Source: Neisseriaceae bacterium (GTDB taxonomy: Bacteria > Pseudomonadota > Gammaproteobacteria > Burkholderiales > UBA11063). From it: a DNA stretch of 52,590 nucleotides. The notes beneath the pieces were generated by a model. The model was not told where the DNA came from and ran no database searches. It saw nothing but the letters and a program-made list of their open reading frames with translations. A program made the translations under genes and the position numbers. Each line of letters starts with the position of its first letter. The stretch's first letter is position 1. This document shows positions 1-8,228 of this stretch, piece after piece. Where the stretch lies: NCBI GenBank assembly GCA_947446595.1, contig CANFGS010000015.1, positions 1 through 52,590 on the forward strand, given 5' to 3'.

Positions 1-1367
1 TAAATCATTTTTTCGTTACCCTTTATTAATTTCAGAAAGCTCTAAGTCGAATTTAATAATAAATTGATTTAGTGCCATTTCCCAATCTCTAATATGCATT
101 GTCCATTTTCTGGAGCAATCACGAAGCGTCAAGTATAACATTTTAAACACTGAGTTGTCACTCGGAAATGACTTTTTATTTTTAATAATCTTGCGAATAC
201 TTGAATTTACAGACTCTATAGCATTAGTAGTATAAATGGCTTTTCTAATAAAATCCGGAAATTGGAAGAAATTAGCTAAATACTGCCACCGTTCCCGCCA
301 TAATTTAACAGATGCAGGATATTTATCGCCCACTCAAGCTCTAAGTCATCCAGAGCCAATTCAGCTTCTTCAATGGTTTTGGCACCATAAACTCTTTTTA
401 GTTCAGCAGCAAATAGTTTTTTATCTTTGTAACTCACGTAGTCTAGGCTGCGCCGAACTGTATACACAATGCATTGCTGCACGATGGATTTTGGATACAC
501 TGAATTAATTGCTTCAGGAAACCCTGTTAGCCCATCTACACAAAAAATACACACCTGTCTTAAGCCTCGATTATGTAAATCAGTGAGAACGTTTAACCAA
601 AATTTAGAACCTTCACTTTCAGAAATCCATAAGCCCAATAGCTCTTTATGACCTTTAGTATTAACCCCCAAAGCAACATAAACAACTTTTTTAATAACGG
701 TTTTATTATCTAGAACATTAATATAGATACCATCAAGGTAAACTATGGGATAGGTTGATGCTAATGGGCGTATGTGCCATTTTGCTACTTCCTCAAGCAC
801 TGAATCAGTGATTTTAGAGATTTGTTCCTCAGATAATTCTAACTGATAAACCTCTTGAATTTGTGCTGAGATTTGACTTAAGCTCATTCCCTTACTATAT
901 AACCCAATGATGGTATCATCTATAATTGTTGCTCGTTTTTGATGCTTAGCAATAATTATTGGATCAAAGCTACCATCTCTATCTCGAGAAATATCTATAT
1001 TAATTTTACCATGCTGCGTTTTTATGCTCTTCTCGCTATAGCCATTGCGATAATTATCGCCAGGGCTATCAGCATTCTTATCATAGCCTAAATGATAATC
1101 TAATTCGCCCTCGAGCAGGGCTTCATAGAGACCTTTTTGAATTTGTTTTATGATGCCCTCAGCACCATATAAGTCTTCTTGAGTTTGAATCTTGCCACCT
1201 TTTACAAGAGTTTTGCAAAATTCTTTTATTGTTGTTAAATTTGTAAAATCTACTTTTGAATCAACTGACATACAATTACTCCTAACATGCCAACAGTTTA
1301 TCAAATAATCAGTTAGAAAACTAATTATTTATTCAATTTCAATTTACACAAAATTTAAGCCAGTCTC
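1..1367 (-). mobile_element. IS256-family insertion sequence, left end outside window
   Basis: The element holds a mutator/IS256-type transposase reading leftward. Its right end is placed at about 1365-1369, where the reading frame of a threonine synthase remnant stops matching its family. The terminal sequence, read inward on the minus strand, starts near gagactggcttaaattttg and resembles IS256-family inverted repeats. The partner repeat and target duplication lie beyond position 1, so the element cannot be closed here. The right boundary is accurate to a few bases. Confidence 0.8.
16..1271 (-). pseudogene. IS256-family transposase, frameshifted
   Basis: This is a DDE transposase of the IS256/mutator group, normally about 400 residues. 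The N-terminal frame (ATG at 1271, AGGAG 7 nt upstream) carries the first two acidic blocks, YLDGIYINV and CVDGLTGFPEAI. The C-terminal frame carries TTNAIESVNSSIRK with the catalytic Glu. The frames separate at 329-331, where the family motif EWGDKYP reads EWAINI. One G appears to be missing from a G run (TGGG instead of TGGGG). This is most simply an inactivating deletion. Slippage in the G run could in principle restore a little full-length protein. The first frame runs on to 276 before it stops. Confidence 0.85.
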
Positions 1368-1786
1368 GAGTTAGCTGAAGTTAAATTTAATTTTTGGTAT
1401 AACTCATCATCTAAAAATGCTTCTTTGACCATTCTTTGACAATCATCAAATGTTCCATCAATCTCAAGAGCTGTAATATTATTACCTAGAGTAGTTAATT
1501 GTTGCTCTTGAATTTCACTAACTTTTTTACTTGGATATAAAATAGTGATTTTGATATTATCCATATTAAAAAAACCCTGAGCAACAGCACTACCTGTATC
1601 TCCCGAAGTTGCCACCAAAATATTGATGCTATTATCTGTATTACACCGTTTCAAATAATACATTAGCGATACCATAAAACGTGCCCCAAAATCTTTAAAT
1701 GATAGTGATGGGCCATGAAATAGCTCTAAGACATAAATATTATCATGAATATTTTTAACTATTAACTCAATACAACAAACCTGAGG
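1367..1786 (-). pseudogene. thrC: threonine synthase remnant cut by the IS element
   Basis: This is an internal fragment of PLP-dependent threonine synthase, the last step of threonine synthesis. Visible family blocks are ELFHGPSLSFKDFGARF (with the PLP lysine), VATSGDTGSAVAQGF, LYPSKKVSEIQEQQL and GTFDDCQ. It ends in LTSANS exactly where the IS256 element starts. Upstream the frame is open only to a TAG at 1787-1789, with no N-terminal domain. Both ends are therefore lost, leaving about 135 of roughly 470 residues. The downstream part might continue beyond the IS outside the window. The organism needs another thrC copy or external threonine. Confidence 0.85.
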
Positions 1787-1846
1787 CTAAATTTAGGCTT
1801 TGTGGGGACAAGATACAGCTTGTATGAAAGGCTCAGATAAACAAAT

Positions 1847-1875
1847 TTTTCAATTATATAGACCCATGATATAAT
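1847..1875 (+). promoter_or_regulatory. candidate sigma70 promoter for DUF1841-tatD
   Basis: A perfect TATAAT lies at 1870-1875, with TTTTCA at 1847-1852 as a weak -35 and 17 nt spacing. It sits about 30 nt upstream of the DUF1841 ribosome binding site. The region is AT-rich, so chance matches are possible. Confidence 0.4.
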
Positions 1876-1905
1876 ATTGTTAGATATATTAAATAGGAGA
1901 ATATT

Positions 1906-2340
1906 ATATTTAACCCTAGTCAATCTGATGTGCGAAATTTCTTTTTTGATATAGTCGAGAAAGCCGAATTAGCCACCCAACTTAGCGATCTCGAAAAAAT
2001 TGCCTATAGTGTTATTTTGGAGCATCCTGAGTACAAATCAGTTCTTACTAATCGCAAAAAATATCTCGATTATCAGTGGACTATCGAAAATGGGGAGACC
2101 AATCCATTTTTACATTTAAGTATGCATATGAGTATTATAGAACAACTATCTATTGACCAACCTCATGGAATTAAAGCACTATATAATGAATTATGTAGTC
2201 ATTTTAAAGATCCACATACAGCGAGTGATGAACTAATGGATTGTCTGGGCGAAATGCTGTGGCAAGCCCAATCAAAGCATACTGCACCTAATATGACCAT
2301 ATATTTTAATTGTATTAATCAAAAACTTGGTAAGACCTAA
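1906..2340 (+). CDS. DUF1841 family protein, apparent non-canonical start
   Basis: This small conserved proteobacterial protein has no assigned function. The family signature is clear: ETNPFLHLSMHMSIIEQLSIDQP in the middle and CLGEMLWQAQ near the end. The first standard start is GTG at 1930. However, family members usually begin Met-Phe-Asn-Pro-Ser, and the codons just upstream read ATA-TTT-AAC-CCT-AGT. AGGAG at 1895-1899 lies 6 nt before that ATA, and an in-frame TAG sits at 1894-1896. I therefore place the start at ATA 1906; if ATA is not used, GTG 1930 gives 136 residues. It ends overlapping the next start (TAATG), so it is coupled to the TatD-type gene. Confidence 0.8.
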   Translation: MFNPSQSDVRNFFFDIVEKAELATQLSDLEKIAYSVILEHPEYKSVLTNRKKYLDYQWTIENGETNPFLHLSMHMSIIEQLSIDQPHGIKALYNELCSHFKDPHTASDELMDCLGEMLWQAQSKHTAPNMTIYFNCINQKLGKT

Positions 2341-3026
2341 TGTTTTGCTATGATGCACTGTGTCACTTTGAGGCTAATATTAAGCCAAACAAACTAACAG
2401 TGATAACTACTACAAATTTAGACGATACACCAAAACTTGCTACACTTAGGAATCAGTGCCCAAAAGCTAAAATTGGATTTGGTATCCATCCGTGGTTTGT
2501 ACAAAATAATTCTATAGAAGAATTAAAACCTTTAATCACCGAGTATAAACCAGATTTTATTGGTGAAATTGGTTTAGATTATCTACGCCCCGAAGCTAAA
2601 CTACAACAACAAGTATTTACTACTCAACTAAATTTAGCAATGGAGTTCAATTTACCTGTGATAATACACTCAATTCGGGCGTATAATGATGTACTGAAGA
2701 TATTAAAAACATATAATATTCATGGAATTATCCACGGATTTAATAGTAATGACGTCATTGCTAAAGAATTTACTAAGCTTGGATTTTTACTGGGAATTGG
2801 AAATAATATTAGCAAAAATTCCAAAATAACTCAGAGTATACAAGATATCGGCATTAATAATCTAGTGTTTGAAAGTGATGCCCCATTTAGCTCATGGTTT
2901 AATAAAAAAGTATCGATAAGTGATGATACTTTTCTCTACGCTCAAATGGTTGCCAAGAAGTTAGATATTAACCTTATAGATTTAATTGAATATAGTAATA
3001 GTAATCTTCAAAATTTATTTAATTGA
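2340..3026 (+). CDS. TatD family metal-dependent hydrolase
   Basis: This TIM-barrel hydrolase belongs to the TatD/YcfH/YjjV family, whose members act as 3'-5' DNases or related metal-dependent phosphoesterases. Visible motifs are GIHPW, IGEIGLDY (metal Glu), PVIIHSIRAYNDVL (His), IIHGF (His) and FESDAP (catalytic Asp). Length of 228 residues is slightly short for the family. The N-terminal motif reads DALCHFE, so the first His of the usual HxH is replaced by Leu. Most other ligands remain, so activity is possible but uncertain. The start overlaps the DUF1841 stop by one base, implying translational coupling. Confidence 0.8.
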   Translation: MFCYDALCHFEANIKPNKLTVITTTNLDDTPKLATLRNQCPKAKIGFGIHPWFVQNNSIEELKPLITEYKPDFIGEIGLDYLRPEAKLQQQVFTTQLNLAMEFNLPVIIHSIRAYNDVLKILKTYNIHGIIHGFNSNDVIAKEFTKLGFLLGIGNNISKNSKITQSIQDIGINNLVFESDAPFSSWFNKKVSISDDTFLYAQMVAKKLDINLIDLIEYSNSNLQNLFN

Positions 3027-3062
3027 TATAATAAAAATTATTGCGATACAGAAAGAACAAGT

Positions 3063-3482
3063 ATGAATAAAAAATCACCTCGCCATTTAGCACGAAGCCT
3101 TGCTATTCAAGGACTATATTTCCACAAACTTAATAATACCAATCTTGATGAAATTGAAGAATTTTTAAGTAAAAACTGTTTTGCTATTTACCCAATATCA
3201 AATTATGAATTAATGCACTTTTTACTTGATCAAGGTATCACCAAATATGATGATATGCTAAAACTTTATATTCCACATCTTAACCGCACTATTGATGAAA
3301 TAAACCTCATTGAACAAATTATCCTAGTTATTGCGGCTGTTGAATTAACTAATAACCCAAGCGTCCCTGCCCCAGTTATCATTAATGAATCAGTTGAACT
3401 AGCAAAACTCTATGGAGCTGAGGAGTCATATAAATTTATCAATGGTTTAGTTGATAAATTAGCTCGCGATCTAAGAGAATAG
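3063..3482 (+). CDS. nusB: transcription antitermination factor NusB
   Basis: NusB is an RNA-binding helical protein that pairs with NusE (S10) on boxA to prevent termination in rRNA operons. The 139-residue length is typical. The N-terminal block SPRHLARSLAIQGLY and the C-terminal blocks PAPVIINESVELAKLYG and FINGLVDKLARDLRE match the family. In the middle, AAVELTN corresponds to the usual AxxEL helix. It is 36 nt after the TatD-type gene and 16 nt before dnaG, so it is probably co-transcribed with both. Its usual ribH partner is absent here. Confidence 0.92.
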   Translation: MNKKSPRHLARSLAIQGLYFHKLNNTNLDEIEEFLSKNCFAIYPISNYELMHFLLDQGITKYDDMLKLYIPHLNRTIDEINLIEQIILVIAAVELTNNPSVPAPVIINESVELAKLYGAEESYKFINGLVDKLARDLRE

Positions 3483-3498
3483 GTATCATAAATTAATC

Positions 3499-5202
3499 AT
3501 GCAAATCGAACAAACACTGATTGATGAAATTATTCGTAAGAATGATATTGCTGAAGTAATCGGTAAATCTCTAAAACTAAAGCGAAGTGGCGGCAATTAT
3601 TTTGCCTGCTGCCCATTTCATAACGAAAAATCAGCCTCATTTTCAGTTAATATTAATAAACAATTCTTCCACTGTTTTGGTTGCGGAGAGTCTGGTAATG
3701 TAGTTACTTTTGTGATGAAATATAGTGGACTAAGCTTTGTAGATGCTATTAAATCATTGGCTAGTACTGCTGGAGTTTATATCCCTGAGAATAAAGTGAC
3801 CATCTCTAAAGAAAAAATAGCACAACAAAAAGAACATAAACTAAACCTTGAAGGCACTATAAACCAAGTAGTTACTTATTATCAAAATAATCTTACTAAT
3901 TCAAGTATAGCGAGTAATTATCTAGCCAAACGCGGCTTACCAAAAGCTATAATTGACAAATTTCTCCTAGGTTATGTACCAAACACACCAAACCCACTAT
4001 CTGGATTATTTAAAGATTATGCCACCAATAAATTCTTAGTCGATGCTGGGCTTGTTGTCAAAAATGATGCTGGTAAAATCTATGATAGATTTCGCGATCG
4101 AATTATGTTTCCGATTAGAAATGTTAGAGGTAATGTAATAGGTTTTGGTGGTAGGGTTATCGATAAGGGCGAACCTAAATACCTAAACTCACCCGAGACA
4201 GAATTATTTAATAAATCATTAGAGCTATATGGGTTATTTGAAGCTCAAAAGCAGATCAGAGATAAAAACCAAGCTTTCGTAGTTGAAGGCTATATGGATG
4301 TTATTGCCATGTTTCAGTTTGGGGTTGATAATGTGGTTGCTAGTATGGGAACTGCTGCAACAGACGAACAAATTAAAAAACTCTTTCGGCTTTGTGATGA
4401 TATTTATTTTTGTTTTGATGGTGACAAGGCGGGACAAAAGGCTGCTTGGAGGGCATTAGAGCGATCAATTCCATTAGTTACTGATGCTAAAGCAGTACAT
4501 TTTATCTTTTTACCGACAGATCATGACCCTGATAGCTTCTTACGTAAGCATGGTACAAGTGAATTTATCAAATATCAAAATGAACACTGCCTCTCGATGT
4601 CAGACTTTTTGTTGAAGCAACTTGCTTTAGGCGTAAATACAGGTAGCAATGAGGGTAAGGCCAAACTAATTAGTCTTGCAAAACCATATATCGAACAAGT
4701 AACTGCGGTAGCACTACAAGTAATGCTAAAAAAACAACTAGCATCATTGGTAGGGCTTGAAGCAACTGTATTAGAAAGTATTTTAAACAATCGCTCACGC
4801 TATGCTTTTTATACCCAAAGACTAAACCCTAAGCTACTTCCTGAGACTACACGCGTTCCATTAATCAATAAGATTTTAATAATAATTAAAACAGCCATCA
4901 AGAATGTAGGGTGGGTAATTAGTTACAAACTACCAGAACCAGAGGAGCTTGAAGGATTAAGTCGTGAGATACTTGATCTGATAATATTACTTGATTATAT
5001 TCAAAGTAATTATGATGATGGTGATACAGTTGAATTACAAAATATAGTGTGCGAAAGCCTTAATCTAAATAATCTCAAAACGAGGTCTGATGAACTAGTT
5101 GATACTAATGAAAAAGATTTTATCAAACGCTTAGATATCTTACTCAAACGTACTCGCCATCGAGTAACGCGCGTCCCCAACATCCCCATGAAGAATAATT
5201 AG
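3499..5202 (+). CDS. dnaG: DNA primase DnaG
   Basis: Primase makes the RNA primers for DNA replication and binds the DnaB helicase through its C-terminus. The CHC2 zinc finger is at residues 38-62 (Cys38, His41, Cys59, Cys62). The central TOPRIM core shows VVEGYMDVIAMFQFG with its Glu and CFDGDKAGQKAAWRA with the DxD metal site. The C-terminal third is weakly conserved, as usual for the helicase-binding domain. Length of 567 residues is normal to slightly short. The common rpsU-dnaG-rpoD neighbours are missing; here it follows nusB. The gene ends tail to tail with the DUF4276 gene, overlapping by 4 bases. Confidence 0.95.
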   Translation: MQIEQTLIDEIIRKNDIAEVIGKSLKLKRSGGNYFACCPFHNEKSASFSVNINKQFFHCFGCGESGNVVTFVMKYSGLSFVDAIKSLASTAGVYIPENKVTISKEKIAQQKEHKLNLEGTINQVVTYYQNNLTNSSIASNYLAKRGLPKAIIDKFLLGYVPNTPNPLSGLFKDYATNKFLVDAGLVVKNDAGKIYDRFRDRIMFPIRNVRGNVIGFGGRVIDKGEPKYLNSPETELFNKSLELYGLFEAQKQIRDKNQAFVVEGYMDVIAMFQFGVDNVVASMGTAATDEQIKKLFRLCDDIYFCFDGDKAGQKAAWRALERSIPLVTDAKAVHFIFLPTDHDPDSFLRKHGTSEFIKYQNEHCLSMSDFLLKQLALGVNTGSNEGKAKLISLAKPYIEQVTAVALQVMLKKQLASLVGLEATVLESILNNRSRYAFYTQRLNPKLLPETTRVPLINKILIIIKTAIKNVGWVISYKLPEPEELEGLSREILDLIILLDYIQSNYDDGDTVELQNIVCESLNLNNLKTRSDELVDTNEKDFIKRLDILLKRTRHRVTRVPNIPMKNN

Positions 5203-5840
5203 TAACGATCATACGTCTTCACAGTATTTTCTAATTTAATTATCCATTGATTAAAATGTGGGCAACTCTCGCGAATAAGTGCTAAATTTGCATGAAGGTA
5301 AAATAGACTAGATAATTTACTATAACCATATTTTTCTAATCTTTTCGCTGGTAACTCTTGATTATTTATTGATTCACAGTCCAAGTATTTGTTTTTCTCA
5401 ATTTCAATTCTTTTTTGATGTTTTTCAAGAAGCATATCAGATTTTATTAAACCATTACTATCTGCAAAACATAATGCTTCAAATTCATATGGTTGAATAT
5501 GTGGAATAATTCTTAGTTTTTGACTTACTTCAAATTTAGATAATAACTGCTCTTCAAGTTTTGAGGCTTTTTCACCGGATGATATATCCATACGCATAAT
5601 TTCGCTGTAATTATCAAATTTAGCAGCATGTAAACGACAAAAATCTATCATTGTGGTTACATAATCATATGTATAACTCATACCTATAATTAATCGCTCT
5701 ATCCTTTTTTTAGCAATACCTCCATCTAGATTTATAACCTTAGAATTAATATTCTTCAACTTTTCAAGGTGCGGAACTATAACATGTTCGATAAACTTTT
5801 CTTCACTCAGACCCTCAACTATAAAGCAAATATTAATCAT
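5199..5840 (-). CDS. DUF4276 family TOPRIM-like protein, partner of the ATPase
   Basis: This 213-residue protein begins MINICFIVEGLSEEKFIEHV. That pattern, a beta strand followed by VEGxSE, is characteristic of DUF4276 and resembles the first acidic motif of TOPRIM nucleases of the OLD type. An acidic TMIDF block follows around residue 75 and ECES-type acidic residues are spread behind it. The start at 5840 is favoured because ATG overlaps the ATPase stop (TAATG); a longer frame to 5873 only adds residues in the overlap. ATPase plus DUF4276 pairs occur in bacterial defence islands, and I infer an ATPase-gated nuclease or toxin. The activity itself is not proven by sequence. Confidence 0.7.
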   Translation of the reverse strand: MINICFIVEGLSEEKFIEHVIVPHLEKLKNINSKVINLDGGIAKKRIERLIIGMSYTYDYVTTMIDFCRLHAAKFDNYSEIMRMDISSGEKASKLEEQLLSKFEVSQKLRIIPHIQPYEFEALCFADSNGLIKSDMLLEKHQKRIEIEKNKYLDCESINNQELPAKRLEKYGYSKLSSLFYLHANLALIRESCPHFNQWIIKLENTVKTYDRY

Positions 5841-7003
5841 TATGGACGCCCCCCAAGCAAATTCATCTCCCATAACTGAGGTAAGTTAAATTCTGTCAAC
5901 CATTGAGAAAGATCATCCTTATTTAATTTTTTAAATTGACTAACCTTATCTTTTTTATCAACTACAATTATATCTTCAGGATTAAAATTTGCCAATAATG
6001 TTGGTGACTGTGTACTTATTATAACTTGTCTTTCATTTGCTGCACGTTTTATTAGCCCTGACAAAACTGTTATTGCAGAAGGATGCAGCCCTAATTCTGG
6101 TTCATCTATAATTATAGTACTTGGCTGCAATTCATTTGGCATTAATAATAACACTGCTAAACAAATAAACCTTAACGAGCCATCTGATAAATAATGTGCT
6201 TTCCATGGTATATCTATATTATTCTTATTAAACCATTCAAGACTTATAAATTCGGTATTTCTAATAACAAAATCATGAAAATCTGGCACTACCTGACGAA
6301 TAGTATCAATTATCATTTGATAAAATTGTGGATATTCATCATAAATTCGTTTTATCATTCCTGCAATATTTGCACCATCACCACGTAAGAATAAATTATC
6401 ATTATTTGCAATAGTGCGCTTAATGGGTGAAGAATTACCAGTATCATTAAAATGAAATATTCCAACTTGATTATTTCCGTAATTCTGTAGTACCGCATTT
6501 GCTCCCCACCATTCAATAGGTAATAAATCACTGGGCCCATCTTGAATATCTACACCATATGTCAAGTTTGCAACTATTTCAAGTTTGCTCTCATAAGCAT
6601 TGCTCATAAAGTCGCACTTAGGTTCAACTCCTTTTATAGTCACATCTTCGTTACTAAACCGAAAAACATCCTTATCAGTGGGAACTAATTGTGCACTATA
6701 ATTAAACAACTCGCCCCCAAGACCACCTTCATAATCCATTAATTGAATATCAAAATATAAATCCTTAGAAGCTTTTCGTCCATAATATAAAAAGGCATCC
6801 ACCCCACCTCGATCTAATACATAATTTTGTAATTGACACGATAGGATATTATTAAAAAATGTAAATGCGCTTATTAGATTACTTTTACCAGACCCATTTG
6901 CACCAATTAAAATATTTAGATTAGTTAAATCGATTTTTGTATTTTTAATAGATTTATAATTTTCTAAATGAATATACTTTATCAAATTATTTTGTGACTT
7001 CAT
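5840..7003 (-). CDS. AAA/ABC-type ATPase, OLD/RecF-like, defence-associated
   Basis: This 387-residue ATPase of the AAA_21/SMC-like class has an N-terminal LENYKSIKNTKIDL strand-turn, Walker A GANGSGKSNLI, ABC-like signature LSDGSLRF, Walker B TIIIDEPELGLHP and the switch segment VIISTQSPTLLANF. The start at 7003 is chosen because GAGG lies 5 nt upstream and the conserved fold begins directly after it; the frame stays open to 7060. It overlaps the DUF4276 gene by one base, so the two are coupled. By analogy with PARIS (AriA/AriB), Septu and OLD-type systems it probably senses infection and controls its partner. It ends in GGRP, with no fused nuclease domain. Confidence 0.8.
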   Translation of the reverse strand: MKSQNNLIKYIHLENYKSIKNTKIDLTNLNILIGANGSGKSNLISAFTFFNNILSCQLQNYVLDRGGVDAFLYYGRKASKDLYFDIQLMDYEGGLGGELFNYSAQLVPTDKDVFRFSNEDVTIKGVEPKCDFMSNAYESKLEIVANLTYGVDIQDGPSDLLPIEWWGANAVLQNYGNNQVGIFHFNDTGNSSPIKRTIANNDNLFLRGDGANIAGMIKRIYDEYPQFYQMIIDTIRQVVPDFHDFVIRNTEFISLEWFNKNNIDIPWKAHYLSDGSLRFICLAVLLLMPNELQPSTIIIDEPELGLHPSAITVLSGLIKRAANERQVIISTQSPTLLANFNPEDIIVVDKKDKVSQFKKLNKDDLSQWLTEFNLPQLWEMNLLGGRP

Positions 7004-7079
7004 TCGTGCCTCATGTAACATTATATATTTTTTACGCCAAAAGAACCCATTAGCTGCCAAACGTGCAGTCCAAAAAATT

Positions 7080-7385
7080 TCATATACTAGGTTTTAATTT
7101 TATCTCAAGAATACAACCGATTGCATCGGCATAACGCTTAAGTGTAGAAATTGATGGTGAATGTTTTAAACCACCTTTTGCTGCTTCAAGCCTAGATACC
7201 GCACTTTTAGAAGAATGCATCTTCTGAGCAACAACTTCTTGACTAAAATGCATTTTCAGCCGCATGGATTTTAATTGTTCAGCTAATTCATATTCAAGCT
7301 TGAATTGCTCATACTCAGCTAAAACCGCAGGACTTTTTAGAGCCTTGTCTCTTAACTTATCATCCCCAGTTCCATTATCTCTCAT
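7080..7385 (-). CDS. XRE-family helix-turn-helix protein, HigA-like
   Basis: This 101-residue protein has a helical N-terminus and a Cro/C1-type HTH at about residues 42-95, with FSQEVVAQKMHSSKSAVSRLE as the helix-turn-helix. The architecture matches antitoxins of HigBA type systems, where the toxin gene normally lies just upstream. Only a decayed toxin-like tail is found there (7375-7440). It may now regulate its own promoter or the ATPase-DUF4276 pair, which starts 76 nt downstream in the same direction. A sigma70-like promoter precedes it. Confidence 0.75.
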   Translation of the reverse strand: MRDNGTGDDKLRDKALKSPAVLAEYEQFKLEYELAEQLKSMRLKMHFSQEVVAQKMHSSKSAVSRLEAAKGGLKHSPSISTLKRYADAIGCILEIKLKPSI

Positions 7386-7440
7386 TTTTCAGCTCCTTTA
7401 AGCGTTCGTTAGCAATATCTATTTTTTGGGAAATAATGAA
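7375..7440 (-). pseudogene. possible remnant of a HigB/RelE-type toxin C-terminus
   Basis: Upstream of the XRE gene an open frame of 21 codons reads SQKIDIANERLKELKNER and stops 11 nt inside the antitoxin gene. That is the end-overlap usual for HigB-HigA pairs, and the residues resemble the C-terminal helix of Gp49/RelE toxins. No start or catalytic core is present and the frame is closed by a stop upstream. I cannot exclude chance. Confidence 0.3.
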
Positions 7441-7464
7441 TTATCAAATTTTTTACCATGATGA

Positions 7465-7493
7465 ATGTTATCATATTTGGGAATATTTGTCAA
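7465..7493 (-). promoter_or_regulatory. candidate sigma70 promoter for the XRE-ATPase-DUF4276 cassette
   Basis: On the minus strand TTGACA at 7493-7488 is followed, 17 nt later, by TAACAT at 7470-7465 with an extended TGA just before it. It points at the XRE gene. Confidence 0.5.
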
Positions 7494-7561
7494 TTCTTAC
7501 TTTTACATAAATACTAAACTTATTCTTCTATAGCTATGATAATATACCGTTATGAATCAGG

Positions 7562-7570
7562 TGTTATACT
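7562..7570 (+). promoter_or_regulatory. candidate extended -10 promoter for the alpha/beta hydrolase
   Basis: TGTTATACT at 7562-7570 fits an extended -10 element, and AGGAAG follows at 7577-7582 just ahead of the start codon. No good -35 is visible, and the leader would be very short. Confidence 0.35.
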
Positions 7571-7589
7571 CGTTTTAGGAAGTTAAGAA

Positions 7590-8219
7590 ATGACAACCAT
7601 AAACCCACTTATACCCAAAAATGCTCGCCAGATATTTATTAATGGCCCTGTCGGTAGACTTGATTGCTTAGAGCTATCTCCAGCTGGTAAGGCTTTAGGT
7701 GTTGCAATTGTTGCTCACCCTGACCCTAAAGGTGGTGGTACTAATACCAATAAAATAGTCCAAACTACAGCCAAAGTCCTTACTCAAAAAGGTTATCTGT
7801 GTTATTGCCCTAACTTACGCGGTGTAGGATTAAGTGATGGAATTCATGATATGGGAATTGGTGAAGTTGCAGATGCCAAAGCGATCCATGATTTTATCCG
7901 TAAAGAGCACCCATATTTACCGCTAATCTTAGCAGGATTTTCTTTTGGTACTGGTGTTGTAAGTAATCTAGCTAGAGCGGTAGAATATAAACAATTAATT
8001 CTAATTGGACCTGCGGTAAGTCGTTATCCCGTAATAGTAACGGATACTACAAAAACTATTGTCATTCATGGTGAAGAAGATGAAGTAATACCATTAACTG
8101 ACGTATTTGAGTGGGGGCGCGAAAATAATCAGCCCATAATCTGGTATCCTTCAACTGGACACTTCTTTCATGGTAAAATAATTGGATTAGCCAATCTTCT
8201 TTCACAATTAATTTTATAG
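7590..8219 (+). CDS. alpha/beta hydrolase (COG2945 type)
   Basis: This 209-residue cytosolic hydrolase matches the small alpha/beta hydrolases of the COG2945 group. VAHPDPKGGGTNTNK forms the oxyanion region. NLRGVGLSDG follows strand 4. GFSFGTGV is the nucleophile elbow with Ser. HGEEDEVIP carries the acidic residue and STGHFFHG the catalytic His. All three members of the triad are present. The natural substrate is unknown, with esterase or lipase-like activity likely. AGGAAG lies upstream of the ATG. It is followed after 9 nt by a small membrane protein gene. Confidence 0.8.
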   Translation: MTTINPLIPKNARQIFINGPVGRLDCLELSPAGKALGVAIVAHPDPKGGGTNTNKIVQTTAKVLTQKGYLCYCPNLRGVGLSDGIHDMGIGEVADAKAIHDFIRKEHPYLPLILAGFSFGTGVVSNLARAVEYKQLILIGPAVSRYPVIVTDTTKTIVIHGEEDEVIPLTDVFEWGRENNQPIIWYPSTGHFFHGKIIGLANLLSQLIL

Positions 8220-8228
8220 GAAATTATT

